Origin: an uncultured Bacteroidota bacterium
GTDB taxonomy: Bacteria > Bacteroidota > Bacteroidia > Bacteroidales > GWA2-32-17
Length of the DNA stretch: 36,537 nucleotides
Direction: 5' to 3'
Assembly: GCA_903872185.1 (NCBI GenBank)
Contig: CAIQJL010000004.1
Coordinates: 1-36,537 of the forward strand
Numbering within the stretch: position 1 is the first letter of the stretch; each line of letters starts with the position of its first letter. The notes below the pieces were generated by a model. That model was given only the letters and a program-made list of their open reading frames with translations, made no database searches and was not told the origin of the DNA. Below, in pieces: positions 6,197 through 14,984 of this stretch. A program made the translations under genes and the position numbers.

Positions 6197-6772
6197 TTAC
6201 TGCTGTCTACCTTCAATACTGCAAAGCAAAATACCTGCAGAAAGAATTAATCGCCTGTCAATTGACGGTTTAGTTTGTGTAATAGACAAAGTATATTTTA
6301 ATACAAAAGGATTAAACTGTTGCTGAATTTTAGCAACCTCAGTTCTATTATTATCTGTAATTATATAATTTTGAGGTACTAATTTAATAAAACGACTAAG
6401 TATAGCGCCACCCAAGCTTGTTTCTTTAAGTTTGCCTATTTCTATTCCTTCTGGCGATAAATAGAGCCACTCGTCACTTAAAATAGATTTAAATCCTTTT
6501 CGCTTTAACGAACCAACATGCTCTCCGGTTTGTGTGTCATTTACATTATATGTAGCTGAAAAATCTAGAATTTGAGGAGTTTTAATGTTTATTAATTCCT
6601 CATTTTTACTTTGATCAGAATAAATTCTAAAATCTTCTTTAAGCTTGAAAGCTTTTTGTTCAGAATAAAGCAACAAATTCATTTCTGTATCAAAAACTTT
6701 AAAAGTGCCACCAAAAAGTTTAAACACTTTTTTTCTAAAAATGTAAGTCGAATGATTAAATGCCTGATTCAT
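6197..6772 (-). CDS. LURP-one-related/scramblase-like protein
   Basis: A 191-residue protein resembling the LURP-one-related/phospholipid scramblase fold (Tubby-like beta barrel). It begins with Y-I-F-R-K-K-V-F-K-L-F-G-G-T-F-K-V-F-D, followed by alternating strands such as L-L-L-Y-S-E-Q-K-A-F-K-L-K-E-D-F-R-I-Y-S and a later G-S-L-K-R-K-G-F-K segment near 87-95. No signal peptide is present; a weakly hydrophobic stretch near the C-terminus (about 173-183) could be a membrane-associated helix, as in scramblases. The biochemical role of bacterial members is not established. It is on the same strand as the YchF-like gene and about 110 bp upstream of it, but that gene has its own -7 box, so it is probably a separate unit. 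The family call rests on pattern recognition. Confidence 0.65.
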   Translation of the reverse strand: MNQAFNHSTYIFRKKVFKLFGGTFKVFDTEMNLLLYSEQKAFKLKEDFRIYSDQSKNEELINIKTPQILDFSATYNVNDTQTGEHVGSLKRKGFKSILSDEWLYLSPEGIEIGKLKETSLGGAILSRFIKLVPQNYIITDNNRTEVAKIQQQFNPFVLKYTLSITQTKPSIDRRLILSAGILLCSIEGRQQ

Positions 6773-6859
6773 TGCTTTGAATTTAAAATTAAGAAACTAT
6801 ATAAATTCCTTTAATCTTGTAAAAATAGTTAATTAATTTAAATGACTAAAAAGATTCTT

Positions 6860-6867
6860 TATCTTTG
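6860..6867 (+). promoter_or_regulatory. Candidate -7 box for the CPBP protease gene
   Basis: TATCTTTG is an exact TAnnTTTG match, ending 20 bp before the ATG at 6888. The upstream element is weak. Confidence 0.5.
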
Positions 6868-6887
6868 ATTTTTTATAAGTTAGAATA

Positions 6888-7811
6888 ATGATTAAAGGAA
6901 TTCTATATCGTTTATCGCCAGCAGCGAAATTTGCAGTTTCGCTATTAATTATTATTACCTGCTTTTTTTTGTTATATTTTATTGGACTGGTTATTTCAAT
7001 GACTTTATTTGATTGGAACATTCTACAAAATACTAATTTATTATCAGACTTTTCAAACCCAAAAACAATTCAGATATTAAAGTTTCTTCAATTAATACAA
7101 AGCATTGGCATATTTTTACTACCCCCATTAATCATTGGATATTTGTGCTATCCTTCAATGTCAGAATTTCTTCGATTAAAACGTAAGCCATCATTTGAAA
7201 TATTTCTATTTACATTGTTAGCTGGTATATTTTTTCTTCCTTTCTCAAATTGGTTAGCTTACATTAATTCTTTTCTAGATTTACCTGCATCAATGAACTG
7301 GATAGAGCAGTGGATGCGAAATTCAGAAGAATCAGCAGGAAAACTCACAGAAGCATTTTTAAATGTTAGCGATACAACTGGGTTATTATATAATGTTTTA
7401 CTGATTGCGATTTTACCTTCTATTGGAGAAGAGCTTCTATTTAGGGGACTATTGCAAAGAATTTTTACTCAGTGGTCAAAAAGTTCACATTGGGGAATAT
7501 GGATTTCTGCATTTCTTTTTTCTGCAATCCATTTACAATTTTTTGGATTTCTACCTCGTTTCTTTCTAGGTGTATTCTTTGGCTATTTATTAGAAGTTAC
7601 CGGAAGTCTTTGGGTCCCCATTCTTGCACATTTTATAAATAATTTCACAGGTGTATTATTATCATTTTTTATTACAAATCATACAATTTCTGAGAAATCT
7701 AACGATTTTGGAATGACCTCCAGTACCTGGATTTATGGTATACTAGGAGGAGTATTTGGGTGCCTGATGCTTTGGCTAATAATGAAGAAAGAAAAGAGAA
7801 TCACAACTTAA
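6888..7811 (+). CDS. CPBP (CAAX-like) intramembrane metalloprotease
   Basis: A 307-residue polytopic membrane protein with about eight spans. The three motifs of the CPBP/Rce1-like family are present in the right order: E-E-L-L-F-R (Glu181, Glu182, Arg186), F-S-A-I-H (His215) and H-F-I-N-N (His248, Asn252). In Rce1 these residues form the glutamate/histidine active site inside the membrane. Bacterial members work in bacteriocin immunity, protein maturation or unknown processes; no bacteriocin genes are nearby, so the substrate is unknown. It follows a TATCTTTG box and ends at a palindromic repeat shared with the start of the window, convergent with lepA. Confidence 0.9.
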   Translation: MIKGILYRLSPAAKFAVSLLIIITCFFLLYFIGLVISMTLFDWNILQNTNLLSDFSNPKTIQILKFLQLIQSIGIFLLPPLIIGYLCYPSMSEFLRLKRKPSFEIFLFTLLAGIFFLPFSNWLAYINSFLDLPASMNWIEQWMRNSEESAGKLTEAFLNVSDTTGLLYNVLLIAILPSIGEELLFRGLLQRIFTQWSKSSHWGIWISAFLFSAIHLQFFGFLPRFFLGVFFGYLLEVTGSLWVPILAHFINNFTGVLLSFFITNHTISEKSNDFGMTSSTWIYGILGGVFGCLMLWLIMKKEKRITT

Positions 7812-7815
7812 TGTT

Positions 7816-7838
7816 TTGGTCTGTGTGTCACAGATCAA
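7816..7838. repeat. Palindromic repeat between convergent genes (GTCTGTG family)
   Basis: TTGGTCTGTG (7816-7825), TGT, CACAGATCAA (7829-7838) forms a 10-bp stem with one wobble pair. It is the same unit as at 513-529 and 625-645. It is followed by a half copy (about 7847-7860). It lies between the CPBP gene stop and the lepA stop, a terminator-like position, but lacks a clean T run. Confidence 0.65.
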
Positions 7839-7870
7839 GGAATTTAGTCACAAACCAAGGTATTAAGAAT

Positions 7871-9658
7871 TTAATCCAGTTTCAATACAGCTAAAAATGC
7901 TGATTGTGGAACCTCAACAGTACCAATCTGACGCATTCTCTTTTTACCTTTTTTCTGTTTTTCTAACAACTTACGCTTACGGGAAATATCACCACCATAA
8001 CATTTAGCAGTCACATCCTTTCTCATCGCACTTATTGTTTCACGAGCAATAATTTTTGATCCGATTGCAGCCTGTATGGCAACTTCGTACTGCTGCCTAG
8101 GAATTAATTCTTTTAACTTTTCGCACATACGACGACCAAAAGGATATGCATTATCAAAATGAATTAAAGTTGAAAGCGCATCTACTTGTTCGCTATTTAG
8201 AAGTATATCAAGTTTTACAAGTTTTGCCTGCTTATACACTGTTGGATGATAATCAAAAGAAGCATATCCCTTAGAAATACTTTTTAGTTTATCATAAAAA
8301 TCAAAAACTATTTCGGCAAGAGGCATTTCAAAATTAATTTCAACTCTATCAGTTGTTAAATAAGTCTGACTTTGTAATACACCACGCTTATCGATGCATA
8401 AATTCATAATTGCACCAACATATTCTGTTTTTGTAATAACCTGAGCTTTAATATATGGCTCTTCAATATAATCAATTAAAGTGGGAGCTGGTAAACCTGA
8501 TGGGTTATGAACATCTAGTTTTTCGCCTTTGGTAGTTACAACTTTATATGATACGTTAGGAACTGTTGTTATAACATCCATATCGAATTCCCTATCAAGT
8601 CGTTCCTGGATAATCTCCATATGTAATAACCCAAGAAAACCACCTCTAAAACCAAAACCTAAAGCGGCAGAAGATTCTGGAATAAATGTAAGCGAAGCAT
8701 CATTTAACTGCAGTTTTTCGAGCGAAGCACGTAATTCTTCATAATCATCAGCATCCACAGGATAAATTCCTGCAAAAACCATTGATTTTACATTCTCAAA
8801 ACCAGCAACAGCACTATCGCAAGGGTTTTCTACATGAGTAATAGTGTCTCCTACTTTTACCTCCTTTGCGCTTTTAATGCCTGAAATAATATATCCCACA
8901 TCACCAGCGCGAACAGTATCTCGTGGACTAAGTTTAAGTTTTAATACTCCTATTTCATCAGCATGATAATCATGTGTAGTATTTACAAATTTAACATGCT
9001 CCCCCTTTTTAAGGGTTCCGTTTAATATTCTATAATAAGCTATAATACCTCTGAAAGAATTAAAAACGGAATCAAAAATAAGTGCTTGTAATGGACCATC
9101 GGGATCGCCTTTTGGAGCAGGCACTCGCTCAATTATTGCATCTAAAACATCTTGAATTCCTGTTCCAGTACGGGCACTTACTTCAATTATATCTTCGCGC
9201 TTGCAACCAATTAAATCAATAATCTGATCTTTAACTTCTTCTGGCATAGCAGAAGCCATATCCATTTTATTTAAAACAGGAATTACGGTAAGATTATGAT
9301 CAATTGCTTGATACATATTTGATATTGTCTGTGCCTGTATACCTTGTGTTGCATCAACTACCAATAAAGCACCTTCGCATGATGCAATTGCCCGCGATAC
9401 CTCATAACTAAAATCAACATGACCGGGAGTATCAATCAGATTTAATATATATTTTTGGCCATTTACCTTATAATCCATTTGAATTGCGTGACTTTTTATA
9501 GTTATTCCACGTTCACGCTCAATATCCATATCATCGAGTACCTGAGCTTGTAAATCCTTACCAGTAACTGTTCCTGTTATTTCAAGCAAACGATCGGCAA
9601 GTGTGCTTTTTCCATGATCAATGTGAGCTATAATGCAAAAATTACGAATGTGTTCCAT
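7871..9658 (-). CDS. lepA: Elongation factor 4 (LepA)
   Basis: A 595-residue translational GTPase of standard LepA length. The G domain has A-H-I-D-H-G-K-S (P-loop, near 11-18), the R-E-R-G-I-T switch I, D-T-P-G-H and N-K-M-D. Downstream are the EF-G-like domains and the LepA-specific C-terminal domain, ending in [23 protein letters not shown]. LepA binds ribosomes and affects initiation and recovery of stalled elongation, especially under ionic stress. The gene stands alone, divergent from the CDF transporter and convergent with the CPBP protease. Confidence 0.97.
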   Translation of the reverse strand: MEHIRNFCIIAHIDHGKSTLADRLLEITGTVTGKDLQAQVLDDMDIERERGITIKSHAIQMDYKVNGQKYILNLIDTPGHVDFSYEVSRAIASCEGALLVVDATQGIQAQTISNMYQAIDHNLTVIPVLNKMDMASAMPEEVKDQIIDLIGCKREDIIEVSARTGTGIQDVLDAIIERVPAPKGDPDGPLQALIFDSVFNSFRGIIAYYRILNGTLKKGEHVKFVNTTHDYHADEIGVLKLKLSPRDTVRAGDVGYIISGIKSAKEVKVGDTITHVENPCDSAVAGFENVKSMVFAGIYPVDADDYEELRASLEKLQLNDASLTFIPESSAALGFGFRGGFLGLLHMEIIQERLDREFDMDVITTVPNVSYKVVTTKGEKLDVHNPSGLPAPTLIDYIEEPYIKAQVITKTEYVGAIMNLCIDKRGVLQSQTYLTTDRVEINFEMPLAEIVFDFYDKLKSISKGYASFDYHPTVYKQAKLVKLDILLNSEQVDALSTLIHFDNAYPFGRRMCEKLKELIPRQQYEVAIQAAIGSKIIARETISAMRKDVTAKCYGGDISRKRKLLEKQKKGKKRMRQIGTVEVPQSAFLAVLKLD

Positions 9659-9684
9659 GTAAATTTTAAATACTTTTAAGATTG

Positions 9685-9692
9685 CAAAGATA
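9685..9692 (-). promoter_or_regulatory. Candidate -7 box for lepA
   Basis: Minus-strand TATCTTTG is an exact TAnnTTTG match about 27 bp before the lepA ATG. Confidence 0.5.
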
Positions 9693-9805
9693 ATGTTTTA
9701 GAGAGAAGAAAAAACTAGAGTAAATATAAATCTGTAAATTACTTATTAGCAACACAAATAGTTTATAAATTTGTTTATATAAATATTGTGCATAATGTTT
9801 ACTGT

Positions 9806-9836
9806 TTGTTTTAAAAAAATATCTTTTGTAGGTTTG
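9806..9836 (+). promoter_or_regulatory. Promoter of the CDF transporter gene
   Basis: TTG at 9806-9808, exactly 20 nt, then TAGGTTTG at 9829-9836. This is a full match to the Bacteroidota pattern and lies just before the ATG at 9848, so the leader is very short. Confidence 0.65.
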
Positions 9837-9847
9837 AAGAAAAATTC

Positions 9848-10768
9848 ATGTCAACAGAACACGGGTCGTTAAGAGCAATATTTTTTGCACTAGGTGGAAA
9901 TTTTATTATTGCAGTTATAAAATTTATTGTTGCTTCAATAACAGCTAGTACTGCGATGTTTGCAGAAGCAATTCACTCTTTTGCCGATTGCTCAAACCAA
10001 ATATTTTTGTTAATCGGCAACAAGCGTTCCGCAAAAAAACCAACTGAGCAGCACCCTTTTGGTTTTGGAAAAGAAGAGTATTTCTGGGGTTTTATGGTTG
10101 CTATATTATTATTTTTTGTTGGAGCAATTTTTTCAGTTTACGAAGGAGTTCACAAATTATTTAATCCAACCGAAATTAATAGTGTTTACTGGTCGTTTGG
10201 AGTTTTAATTATTGCAATTATTATTGAAGCAAAATCATTTCAGGTTGCATATACCGAATTCAATAAAATATTTAAAGGAGTAAGATTTATTACAGCACTA
10301 AAAGAATCAACCGACACTAATTTATTTGTGATTTTAATGGAAGATCTTGCAGCATTATTAGGATTAATTTTTGTTTTAACCTCTACTTTGCTAGCATGGC
10401 TTGTTAATCCAATATTTGATGCTATTGGAAGTATTTTTGTTGGTTTGCTTTTAGCCACAGTTTCAGTTTTTTTAAGTAACGAACTAAGAAAATTAATTAT
10501 TGGCGAAAATATTCCACGAGAACTTAGACATAAGTTTAAAGTTAAAGTTGCAGAAAATAAAATAATAAAACATGTAAATAGCATTAATGCTATGATAATG
10601 GGAAGAGGCAAATTTCTTTTAATTGTCTCTGTTGACATTGAGGAAGAAGCTATTGGCCACGAAATTGAAGACCAATTAAATGAAATTCGAAAAGATTTAT
10701 TAGCAATAAGTTCAAATATACTTTCTGTATATATTGATGTTAGAGATTTAAACAGAAGTACACACTAG
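9848..10768 (+). CDS. Cation diffusion facilitator (CDF) family transporter
   Basis: A 306-residue inner-membrane transporter that probably exports a divalent metal (Zn, Fe, Mn or similar) against protons. Span 2 has the metal site H-S-F-A-D (His43, Asp47). The matching site in the fifth span is within T-D-T-N-L-F-V-I-L-M-E-D (about 155-166), more like SLC30A9/ZnT9-type members than the classical H-x-x-x-D of zinc exporters. The H-P-F-G-F-G-K-E-E segment (69-77) is a family hallmark between spans 2 and 3. A cytoplasmic domain of about 90 residues follows from 215. Metal specificity cannot be assigned. It has its own promoter and is convergent, with a 4-bp gap, with the GGDEF gene. Confidence 0.88.
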   Translation: MSTEHGSLRAIFFALGGNFIIAVIKFIVASITASTAMFAEAIHSFADCSNQIFLLIGNKRSAKKPTEQHPFGFGKEEYFWGFMVAILLFFVGAIFSVYEGVHKLFNPTEINSVYWSFGVLIIAIIIEAKSFQVAYTEFNKIFKGVRFITALKESTDTNLFVILMEDLAALLGLIFVLTSTLLAWLVNPIFDAIGSIFVGLLLATVSVFLSNELRKLIIGENIPRELRHKFKVKVAENKIIKHVNSINAMIMGRGKFLLIVSVDIEEEAIGHEIEDQLNEIRKDLLAISSNILSVYIDVRDLNRSTH

Positions 10769-10772
10769 TTAT

Positions 10773-11330
10773 TTAAGAATTTACTTTATTTTCTTTTAAT
10801 TCTTTTTCAGTTCTTAAAAGCAAACTATCGAGGCTATCAGTGCTTTCTTCAAAAAGTGCAGTTCCAAAAGAAAAATTAATATAAAAGGGTTGTTGATTCT
10901 CGATATTTTTAAACGTAATACTTTTACATTTTTCTTGAATTATTCTGATTTTTTCAGTCGCATTTTTCAAGTTGTCATTTACAATTATTAAAAACTCATC
11001 TCCAAATTTATATCTTGCAATAAAAGAATTAGCAGGTAATTGCTGCTTTAATAATTTTACAAATTCCATTAAAACACAATCTCCAAAAGCATAGCTTTTA
11101 AAATTATATTTTCTAAAATCATCAATATCTAAAATAGCAAGAGTAAATTCTTCCTTTCTTTTTATTTTTTTACTAATCACTTTCTTAAATCCACGGTAAT
11201 TACTTATTGCAGTCATTTCGTCAATCTGAGATAATTGTATATATTGTTTTAGTTTAAAAACCAAAATAATTATAACAAATATCAGCAGACTAATTATAAA
11301 TAAATACCAATTTAAATTAGCATTAAACAT
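10773..11330 (-). CDS. Membrane-anchored GGDEF-domain protein with altered motif
   Basis: A 185-residue protein with one N-terminal membrane span (about 7-25) directly followed by a GGDEF domain. The domain opening I-D-E-M-T-A-I-S-N-Y-R-G-F (36-48) matches the usual D-x-L-T-x-L-x-N-R-R-x-F. The metal-binding aspartate region D-I-D-D-F-R-K-Y-N (68-76) is present. The signature loop reads K-F-G-D-E-F (108-113), so the first Gly of GGDEF is Phe; the Asp and Glu are kept. Diguanylate cyclases make c-di-GMP, but this substitution may reduce or abolish activity. There is no sensor domain beyond the span. The gene lies 44 bp downstream of the histidine phosphatase gene on the same strand and could be co-transcribed with it. 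Confidence 0.8.
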   Translation of the reverse strand: MFNANLNWYLFIISLLIFVIIILVFKLKQYIQLSQIDEMTAISNYRGFKKVISKKIKRKEEFTLAILDIDDFRKYNFKSYAFGDCVLMEFVKLLKQQLPANSFIARYKFGDEFLIIVNDNLKNATEKIRIIQEKCKSITFKNIENQQPFYINFSFGTALFEESTDSLDSLLLRTEKELKENKVNS

Positions 11331-11374
11331 TTATTGTTTTTTAAGAATACACTATTAAATACAATGGTTGAGAA

Positions 11375-12808
11375 TTATTTATTTCTTTTTCTTAAAGGGT
11401 ATTCTTTCTTTTGTAAATAATCGTAACGTAAATTACGACCTTGTTGGTAACATAATGCCATAATAGAATCCTGCGATTCTTTTATTGTGCTATATTCGGC
11501 AAAATCTAAAGTTCTTATAATTGCCTCAAACACCCGAATAGCGCCAGAATGATCGGCAATAAGAATTCGTTTACCTAAATTTGCGTTTAATAAATCTACA
11601 AAAGTATAAGCTATTCTCCAATCTGCTTCAATTAAAGTTTCGCCTTCTGGATAATGATAAAAACGATTCTTAAACATTTTTGAAACTTTAGCCTTTACAT
11701 CGGGAGTAACTTCTTTTCCACCACTATAAATTTTAAGAGCTTCTTCCATTATTTCATTTTTATAACGGAAAGTAAGTGCTCCATATTTTTGAGAATTTAA
11801 TCCAAAAATTGCATTAAATGACATATTAGTATAACCTGCTTCCTGTAAAAAATAACGTGCAGTTTGTTCTGTGTTTTCTGATTCACTGCCATAAACTTGT
11901 ACTGGTGAATCTTTTGACCATAACCATAGTGGATATCCACTTTTATCGAGAACATCAACAGCTACTTTAAAATCTTTTCCTAATTCTCTGGCTGTAACAA
12001 TACCCTCTTCTTTTAGGAAATTACTTTTTGATCCAGATATTCTACGATTTTTATCCCATGTATCCCATAATCCTGAACCAACAAATTCAGGATTTTCACC
12101 ACCCGACTCATGAATAGATTTTCCGTGACGAATCAACACAACGTGAGTCTGATTCATTGGCACATATGCCTGAGGAAACATAGGTAATGCTTTGTCGTTT
12201 GGCAACCAAACAATGCCTTCTTTCATGCTTAATCCACTTCCGTCAACCAGCATTCTTCCGGTTAAACGTCGTGATCCATCAGGATTCATAGCCATATCAT
12301 CAGCCAAAATTGCCTTTGAACGATAACGAGTAAGAGTTGATCCAATTGGAGCAATATTTTGTGGACATAACACATCACTAAACTTACTAATGCTAAAAGT
12401 CTGTAATAACAACCTTCTAAAACTATCATTTTTAATTAACCCATTCCATGCCAGATAAAAAAGATTTTGGTCTGCATTAGGAATTTTATATTTAATAAAC
12501 TCATGCTTGCTTTTAATGTAATTCTGAGGAGATAAATATTTCTCGGATGTATCTATGAAAAAGTAAATATCTTTACTTATTACCTTTAATTTATTGATAA
12601 AATCTTTGGTAATATCCGACTCATTTAATTTAAACTTCTCGCCATATACCAATCGTAAAAATGCGATATCTTGTCTTACACTTTCTTCAGTATGACAATT
12701 GTGAAATTCTGAATGTTCGCGAAGATGTCCTCTTTTATGGGATTTAGTTGATAAGTCAACCTCAATATTTTCATTTGTTAAATCTTCAATTTTTGTATTT
12801 TCTTTCAT
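11375..12808 (-). CDS. Histidine phosphatase (phosphoglycerate mutase-like) with long N-terminal region
   Basis: A 477-residue protein. The catalytic half begins near 222 with H-V-V-L-I-R-H-G-K-S (Arg227, His228, Gly229; His228 is the expected phospho-histidine). It continues with Y-P-E-G-E-T-L-I-E-A-D-W-R (386-398) and ends with the second histidine in I-A-D-H-S-G-A (His420). This is the 2H/phosphoglycerate mutase-like fold found in mutases and phosphatases. Residues 1-220 precede it and match no family I know; they include a basic, His-rich start (23-40) and a segment A-M-N-P-D-G-S-R-R-L-T-G-R (173-185). No signal peptide is seen, so it should be cytoplasmic. The substrate is unknown. It is transcribed divergently from the aldehyde dehydrogenase genes. 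Confidence 0.75.
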   Translation of the reverse strand: MKENTKIEDLTNENIEVDLSTKSHKRGHLREHSEFHNCHTEESVRQDIAFLRLVYGEKFKLNESDITKDFINKLKVISKDIYFFIDTSEKYLSPQNYIKSKHEFIKYKIPNADQNLFYLAWNGLIKNDSFRRLLLQTFSISKFSDVLCPQNIAPIGSTLTRYRSKAILADDMAMNPDGSRRLTGRMLVDGSGLSMKEGIVWLPNDKALPMFPQAYVPMNQTHVVLIRHGKSIHESGGENPEFVGSGLWDTWDKNRRISGSKSNFLKEEGIVTARELGKDFKVAVDVLDKSGYPLWLWSKDSPVQVYGSESENTEQTARYFLQEAGYTNMSFNAIFGLNSQKYGALTFRYKNEIMEEALKIYSGGKEVTPDVKAKVSKMFKNRFYHYPEGETLIEADWRIAYTFVDLLNANLGKRILIADHSGAIRVFEAIIRTLDFAEYSTIKESQDSIMALCYQQGRNLRYDYLQKKEYPLRKRNK

Positions 12809-12847
12809 TTTTTTATTCTTTACAAAAAATAAATTATTAAAAAGGCA

Positions 12848-12855
12848 GCAAATAT
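12848..12855 (-). promoter_or_regulatory. Candidate -7 box for the histidine phosphatase gene
   Basis: Minus-strand TATATTTG matches TAnnTTTG about 40 bp before the ATG. No TTG at the right distance was found. Confidence 0.4.
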
Positions 12856-13007
12856 AACTAAATTATTAAGTTTGAAAGATGAGCATTATTTCTATCATTT
12901 AACAAACTTATTAAATTCGACACTGTTTCATGTATATTTTGTTAATCACTATTTTGGCTTAATATTAAACACCTCAAAAATCATTTTTTTGTTAAATAAG
13001 TTCAGAT

Positions 13008-13043
13008 TATCTTTGCCATCGATATGTATATTAATTCATATCG
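13008..13043 (+). promoter_or_regulatory. Candidate promoter and inverted repeat upstream of the P5C dehydrogenase gene
   Basis: The 334-bp divergent spacer 12809-13142 has no convincing gene. It holds TATCTTTG (13008-13015), an exact -7 match, followed after 4 bp by CGATATG (13020-13026) and CATATCG (13037-13043), a perfect 7-bp inverted repeat with a 10-bp centre. The repeat would cover the start of transcription, so it may be an operator. The upstream TTG is badly spaced, and the ATG is 100 bp downstream. Confidence 0.4.
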
Positions 13044-13142
13044 CTAAATTATTAAACTTTAACTAAATTAAAAAATAAAAGACACTAAAATGCATTAATT
13101 TCGTAAAATGTTGAAAACATAAATGATACAAATAGAACGATT

Positions 13143-14771
13143 ATGAATAACGCAGTATTTAATTTCGAAGATCCAAAAAACGAGCACGTTTTAAATTATA
13201 CTAAAAACAGTTGCGAAAAAGATAATTTATTCAAAGAACTTAATAAACAAAGTAATGAGCAAATAGAAATACCTTTAATAATAGGTGGAAAAGAAGTAAG
13301 AACCGGAAAAATCGGAAAAGTTGTAATGCCACATAATCATAATCATGTACTTGCAACATATCACATGGCTACCGAAAAAGAAGTTAAGCTAGCAATAAAA
13401 GAATCGCTTAAGGCATTTAAGGAATGGTCTGATCTTTCATGGGTAGTTAGGGCATCTATTTTAATTAAAGCGGCAGACCTTATATCAATGCGACACAGGT
13501 ATAAACTAAATGCAGCAACAATGCTTGGGCAAAGTAAAAGTGTTTATCAAGCTGAAATTGATTCCTCTTGTGAGACAATAGATTTTTTAAGATATAATGC
13601 TTTTTTTGCTTCGCAGATATATTCTGAGCAACCAAAATCTACTTTTAATCAATTAAATAGAATGGAATATCGTCCTTTAGAAGGATTTGTTTTAACAGTT
13701 AGTCCATTTAATTTTACGGCTATAGCTTCAAACTTAAATATGTCACCTGTTTTAATGGGAAATACAACAGTCTGGAAACCAGCAACAACATCCATTTTAT
13801 CTAATTATTATTTAATGAAGATATATCAGGAAGCTGGCTTACCTGATGGTGTTGTTAATTTTCTTCCTGGAAGTGGCTCTTTAATTGGCAATTTGGCAAT
13901 GCAAAATAAAGAGCTTGCTGGCATTCATTTTACAGGTTCAAATGCGACATTTAATTCATTATGGAGAAAAATTAGCGAAAACCTTGAAAATTATAAATCA
14001 TACCCTCGTATTGTTGGCGAAACAGGAGGTAAAGATTTTGTTTTTGTTCATCCTTCGGCAAAACCATTGGAAGTTGCGGTAGGAATAATTAGAGGCGCAT
14101 TTGAATATCAGGGGCAAAAATGTTCTGCGGCTTCACGTGCATATATTCCAAAATCATTATGGAAAGAAATAAAGGATTTACTTATTCAAATGGCATCTGA
14201 AATTAAAGTAGGAGATGTTTGTGATGTAACAAATTTTATGAATGCAGTTATTGATGAGGCTTCTTTTGATTCCATAATGTCTTATTTAAATGAAGCAAAA
14301 AAATCAAACGTTGCAAAAATAATTACAGGAGGCAATGGTAACAAGGAACACGGTTATTTTATAGAACCAACAATAATTGTAACAACGGATCCAAATTATA
14401 GAACAATGCACGAAGAGATTTTTGGCCCTGTTATGACAATTTTTGTATATGACGATGTTGATTTGGACAAAACTCTTGATTTGTGCGATCAAACCTCGCC
14501 ATATGGATTAACGGGAGCAGTATTCTCTACAGACAGAGTTGCAGCTTCGAATATATGCGAGAAATTAAGATTTGCAGCAGGAAATTTTTATATAAACGAT
14601 AAGCCAACAGGTGCAATGGTAGGTTATCAGCCCTTTGGTGGAGCTCGAGGTTCAGGAACAAATGATAAAGCTGGAGGTTATCTAAATTTATTGAGATGGA
14701 CAAGTCCAAGAACAATTAAAGAAACTTTTGCTCCTGCTACAAATTTTAAATATCCTTTTATGGAGGAGTAA
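13143..14771 (+). CDS. pruA: Delta-1-pyrroline-5-carboxylate (glutamate semialdehyde) dehydrogenase
   Basis: A 542-residue NAD(P)-dependent aldehyde dehydrogenase of the length and type of stand-alone P5C dehydrogenases, which oxidise glutamate gamma-semialdehyde to glutamate in proline, ornithine and arginine breakdown. Family marks are P-F-N-F-T-A-I (188-194), the cofactor segment F-T-G-S (263-266), the general base in G-E-T-G-G-K-D (Glu293) and the catalytic cysteine in G-Q-K-C-S-A-A-S-R (Cys327). The C-terminal P-F-G-G-A-R-G-S-G-T-N-D-K-A-G motif is typical of P5CDH rather than other ALDHs. No proline dehydrogenase is in the window. A second ALDH follows 213 bp downstream. The candidate promoter at 13008 would give a long leader. 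Confidence 0.92.
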   Translation: MNNAVFNFEDPKNEHVLNYTKNSCEKDNLFKELNKQSNEQIEIPLIIGGKEVRTGKIGKVVMPHNHNHVLATYHMATEKEVKLAIKESLKAFKEWSDLSWVVRASILIKAADLISMRHRYKLNAATMLGQSKSVYQAEIDSSCETIDFLRYNAFFASQIYSEQPKSTFNQLNRMEYRPLEGFVLTVSPFNFTAIASNLNMSPVLMGNTTVWKPATTSILSNYYLMKIYQEAGLPDGVVNFLPGSGSLIGNLAMQNKELAGIHFTGSNATFNSLWRKISENLENYKSYPRIVGETGGKDFVFVHPSAKPLEVAVGIIRGAFEYQGQKCSAASRAYIPKSLWKEIKDLLIQMASEIKVGDVCDVTNFMNAVIDEASFDSIMSYLNEAKKSNVAKIITGGNGNKEHGYFIEPTIIVTTDPNYRTMHEEIFGPVMTIFVYDDVDLDKTLDLCDQTSPYGLTGAVFSTDRVAASNICEKLRFAAGNFYINDKPTGAMVGYQPFGGARGSGTNDKAGGYLNLLRWTSPRTIKETFAPATNFKYPFMEE

Positions 14772-14772
14772 G

Positions 14773-14867
14773 AAGTACTTAAAGCGCCTAGAGTGCCTTA
14801 AGTAATTAAAGTTAAAAAAAGAAAACAAAAGCAGTAATAGAGAGATTTAGAATTAAGGAGATTAAAA
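14773..14867 (+). repeat. Degenerate copy of the ALDH7 gene start, upstream unit
   Basis: This stretch resembles 14928-15040. The shared parts are CCTAGAGTGCCTTAA (14787-14801 and 14937-14950 region), T-A-A-rich AATTAAAGTTAAA-like sequence, and AAAGAAAACAAAAGCAGTA with GAATTAAGGAGATTAA, which correspond to codons 4-18 of the downstream gene (K-K-T-K-T-V ... G-I-K-E-I-N). The upstream copy lacks about 27 bp carrying the ATG and has acquired in-frame stops, so it is not translated as a gene. It appears to be an old local duplication of the leader and start. Confidence 0.7.
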
Positions 14868-14869
14868 TC

Positions 14870-14921
14870 GCCATTGCAAGAGTTCTCGCCTGCAATGGCT
14901 TGTTGGAGATAACTCCAACAA
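14870..14921. repeat. Two adjacent hairpins between the repeat copies
   Basis: GCCATTGCA (14870-14878) pairs perfectly with TGCAATGGC (14891-14899). Directly after it, TTGTTGGAG (14900-14908) pairs perfectly with CTCCAACAA (14913-14921) around ATAA. CAATGGCT occurs after each stem, at 14893-14900 and 14918-14925. There is no T run, so this is not a standard terminator. It may be a small mobile palindrome inserted in the duplication or an mRNA processing structure between the two ALDH genes. Confidence 0.75.
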
Positions 14922-14984
14922 TGGCTAAAAAAGTGCCTAGAGTGCCTTAATTACTTAAAGTTAAAGAAATAAAAAATAAATAAT

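Noticed and set aside
6611-6814. 67-codon plus-strand frame
   Set aside because: It lies antisense to the LURP-one-like gene and has a Lys/Phe-rich low-complexity sequence.
12872-13066. 64-codon frame in the divergent spacer
   Set aside because: It runs across the -7 box and inverted repeat, has no promoter or homology I recognise, and looks like chance in AT-rich DNA.
14870-14921. Riboswitch or terminator between the ALDH genes
   Set aside because: Two simple hairpins without a T run or any conserved riboswitch core; kept only as a repeat structure.
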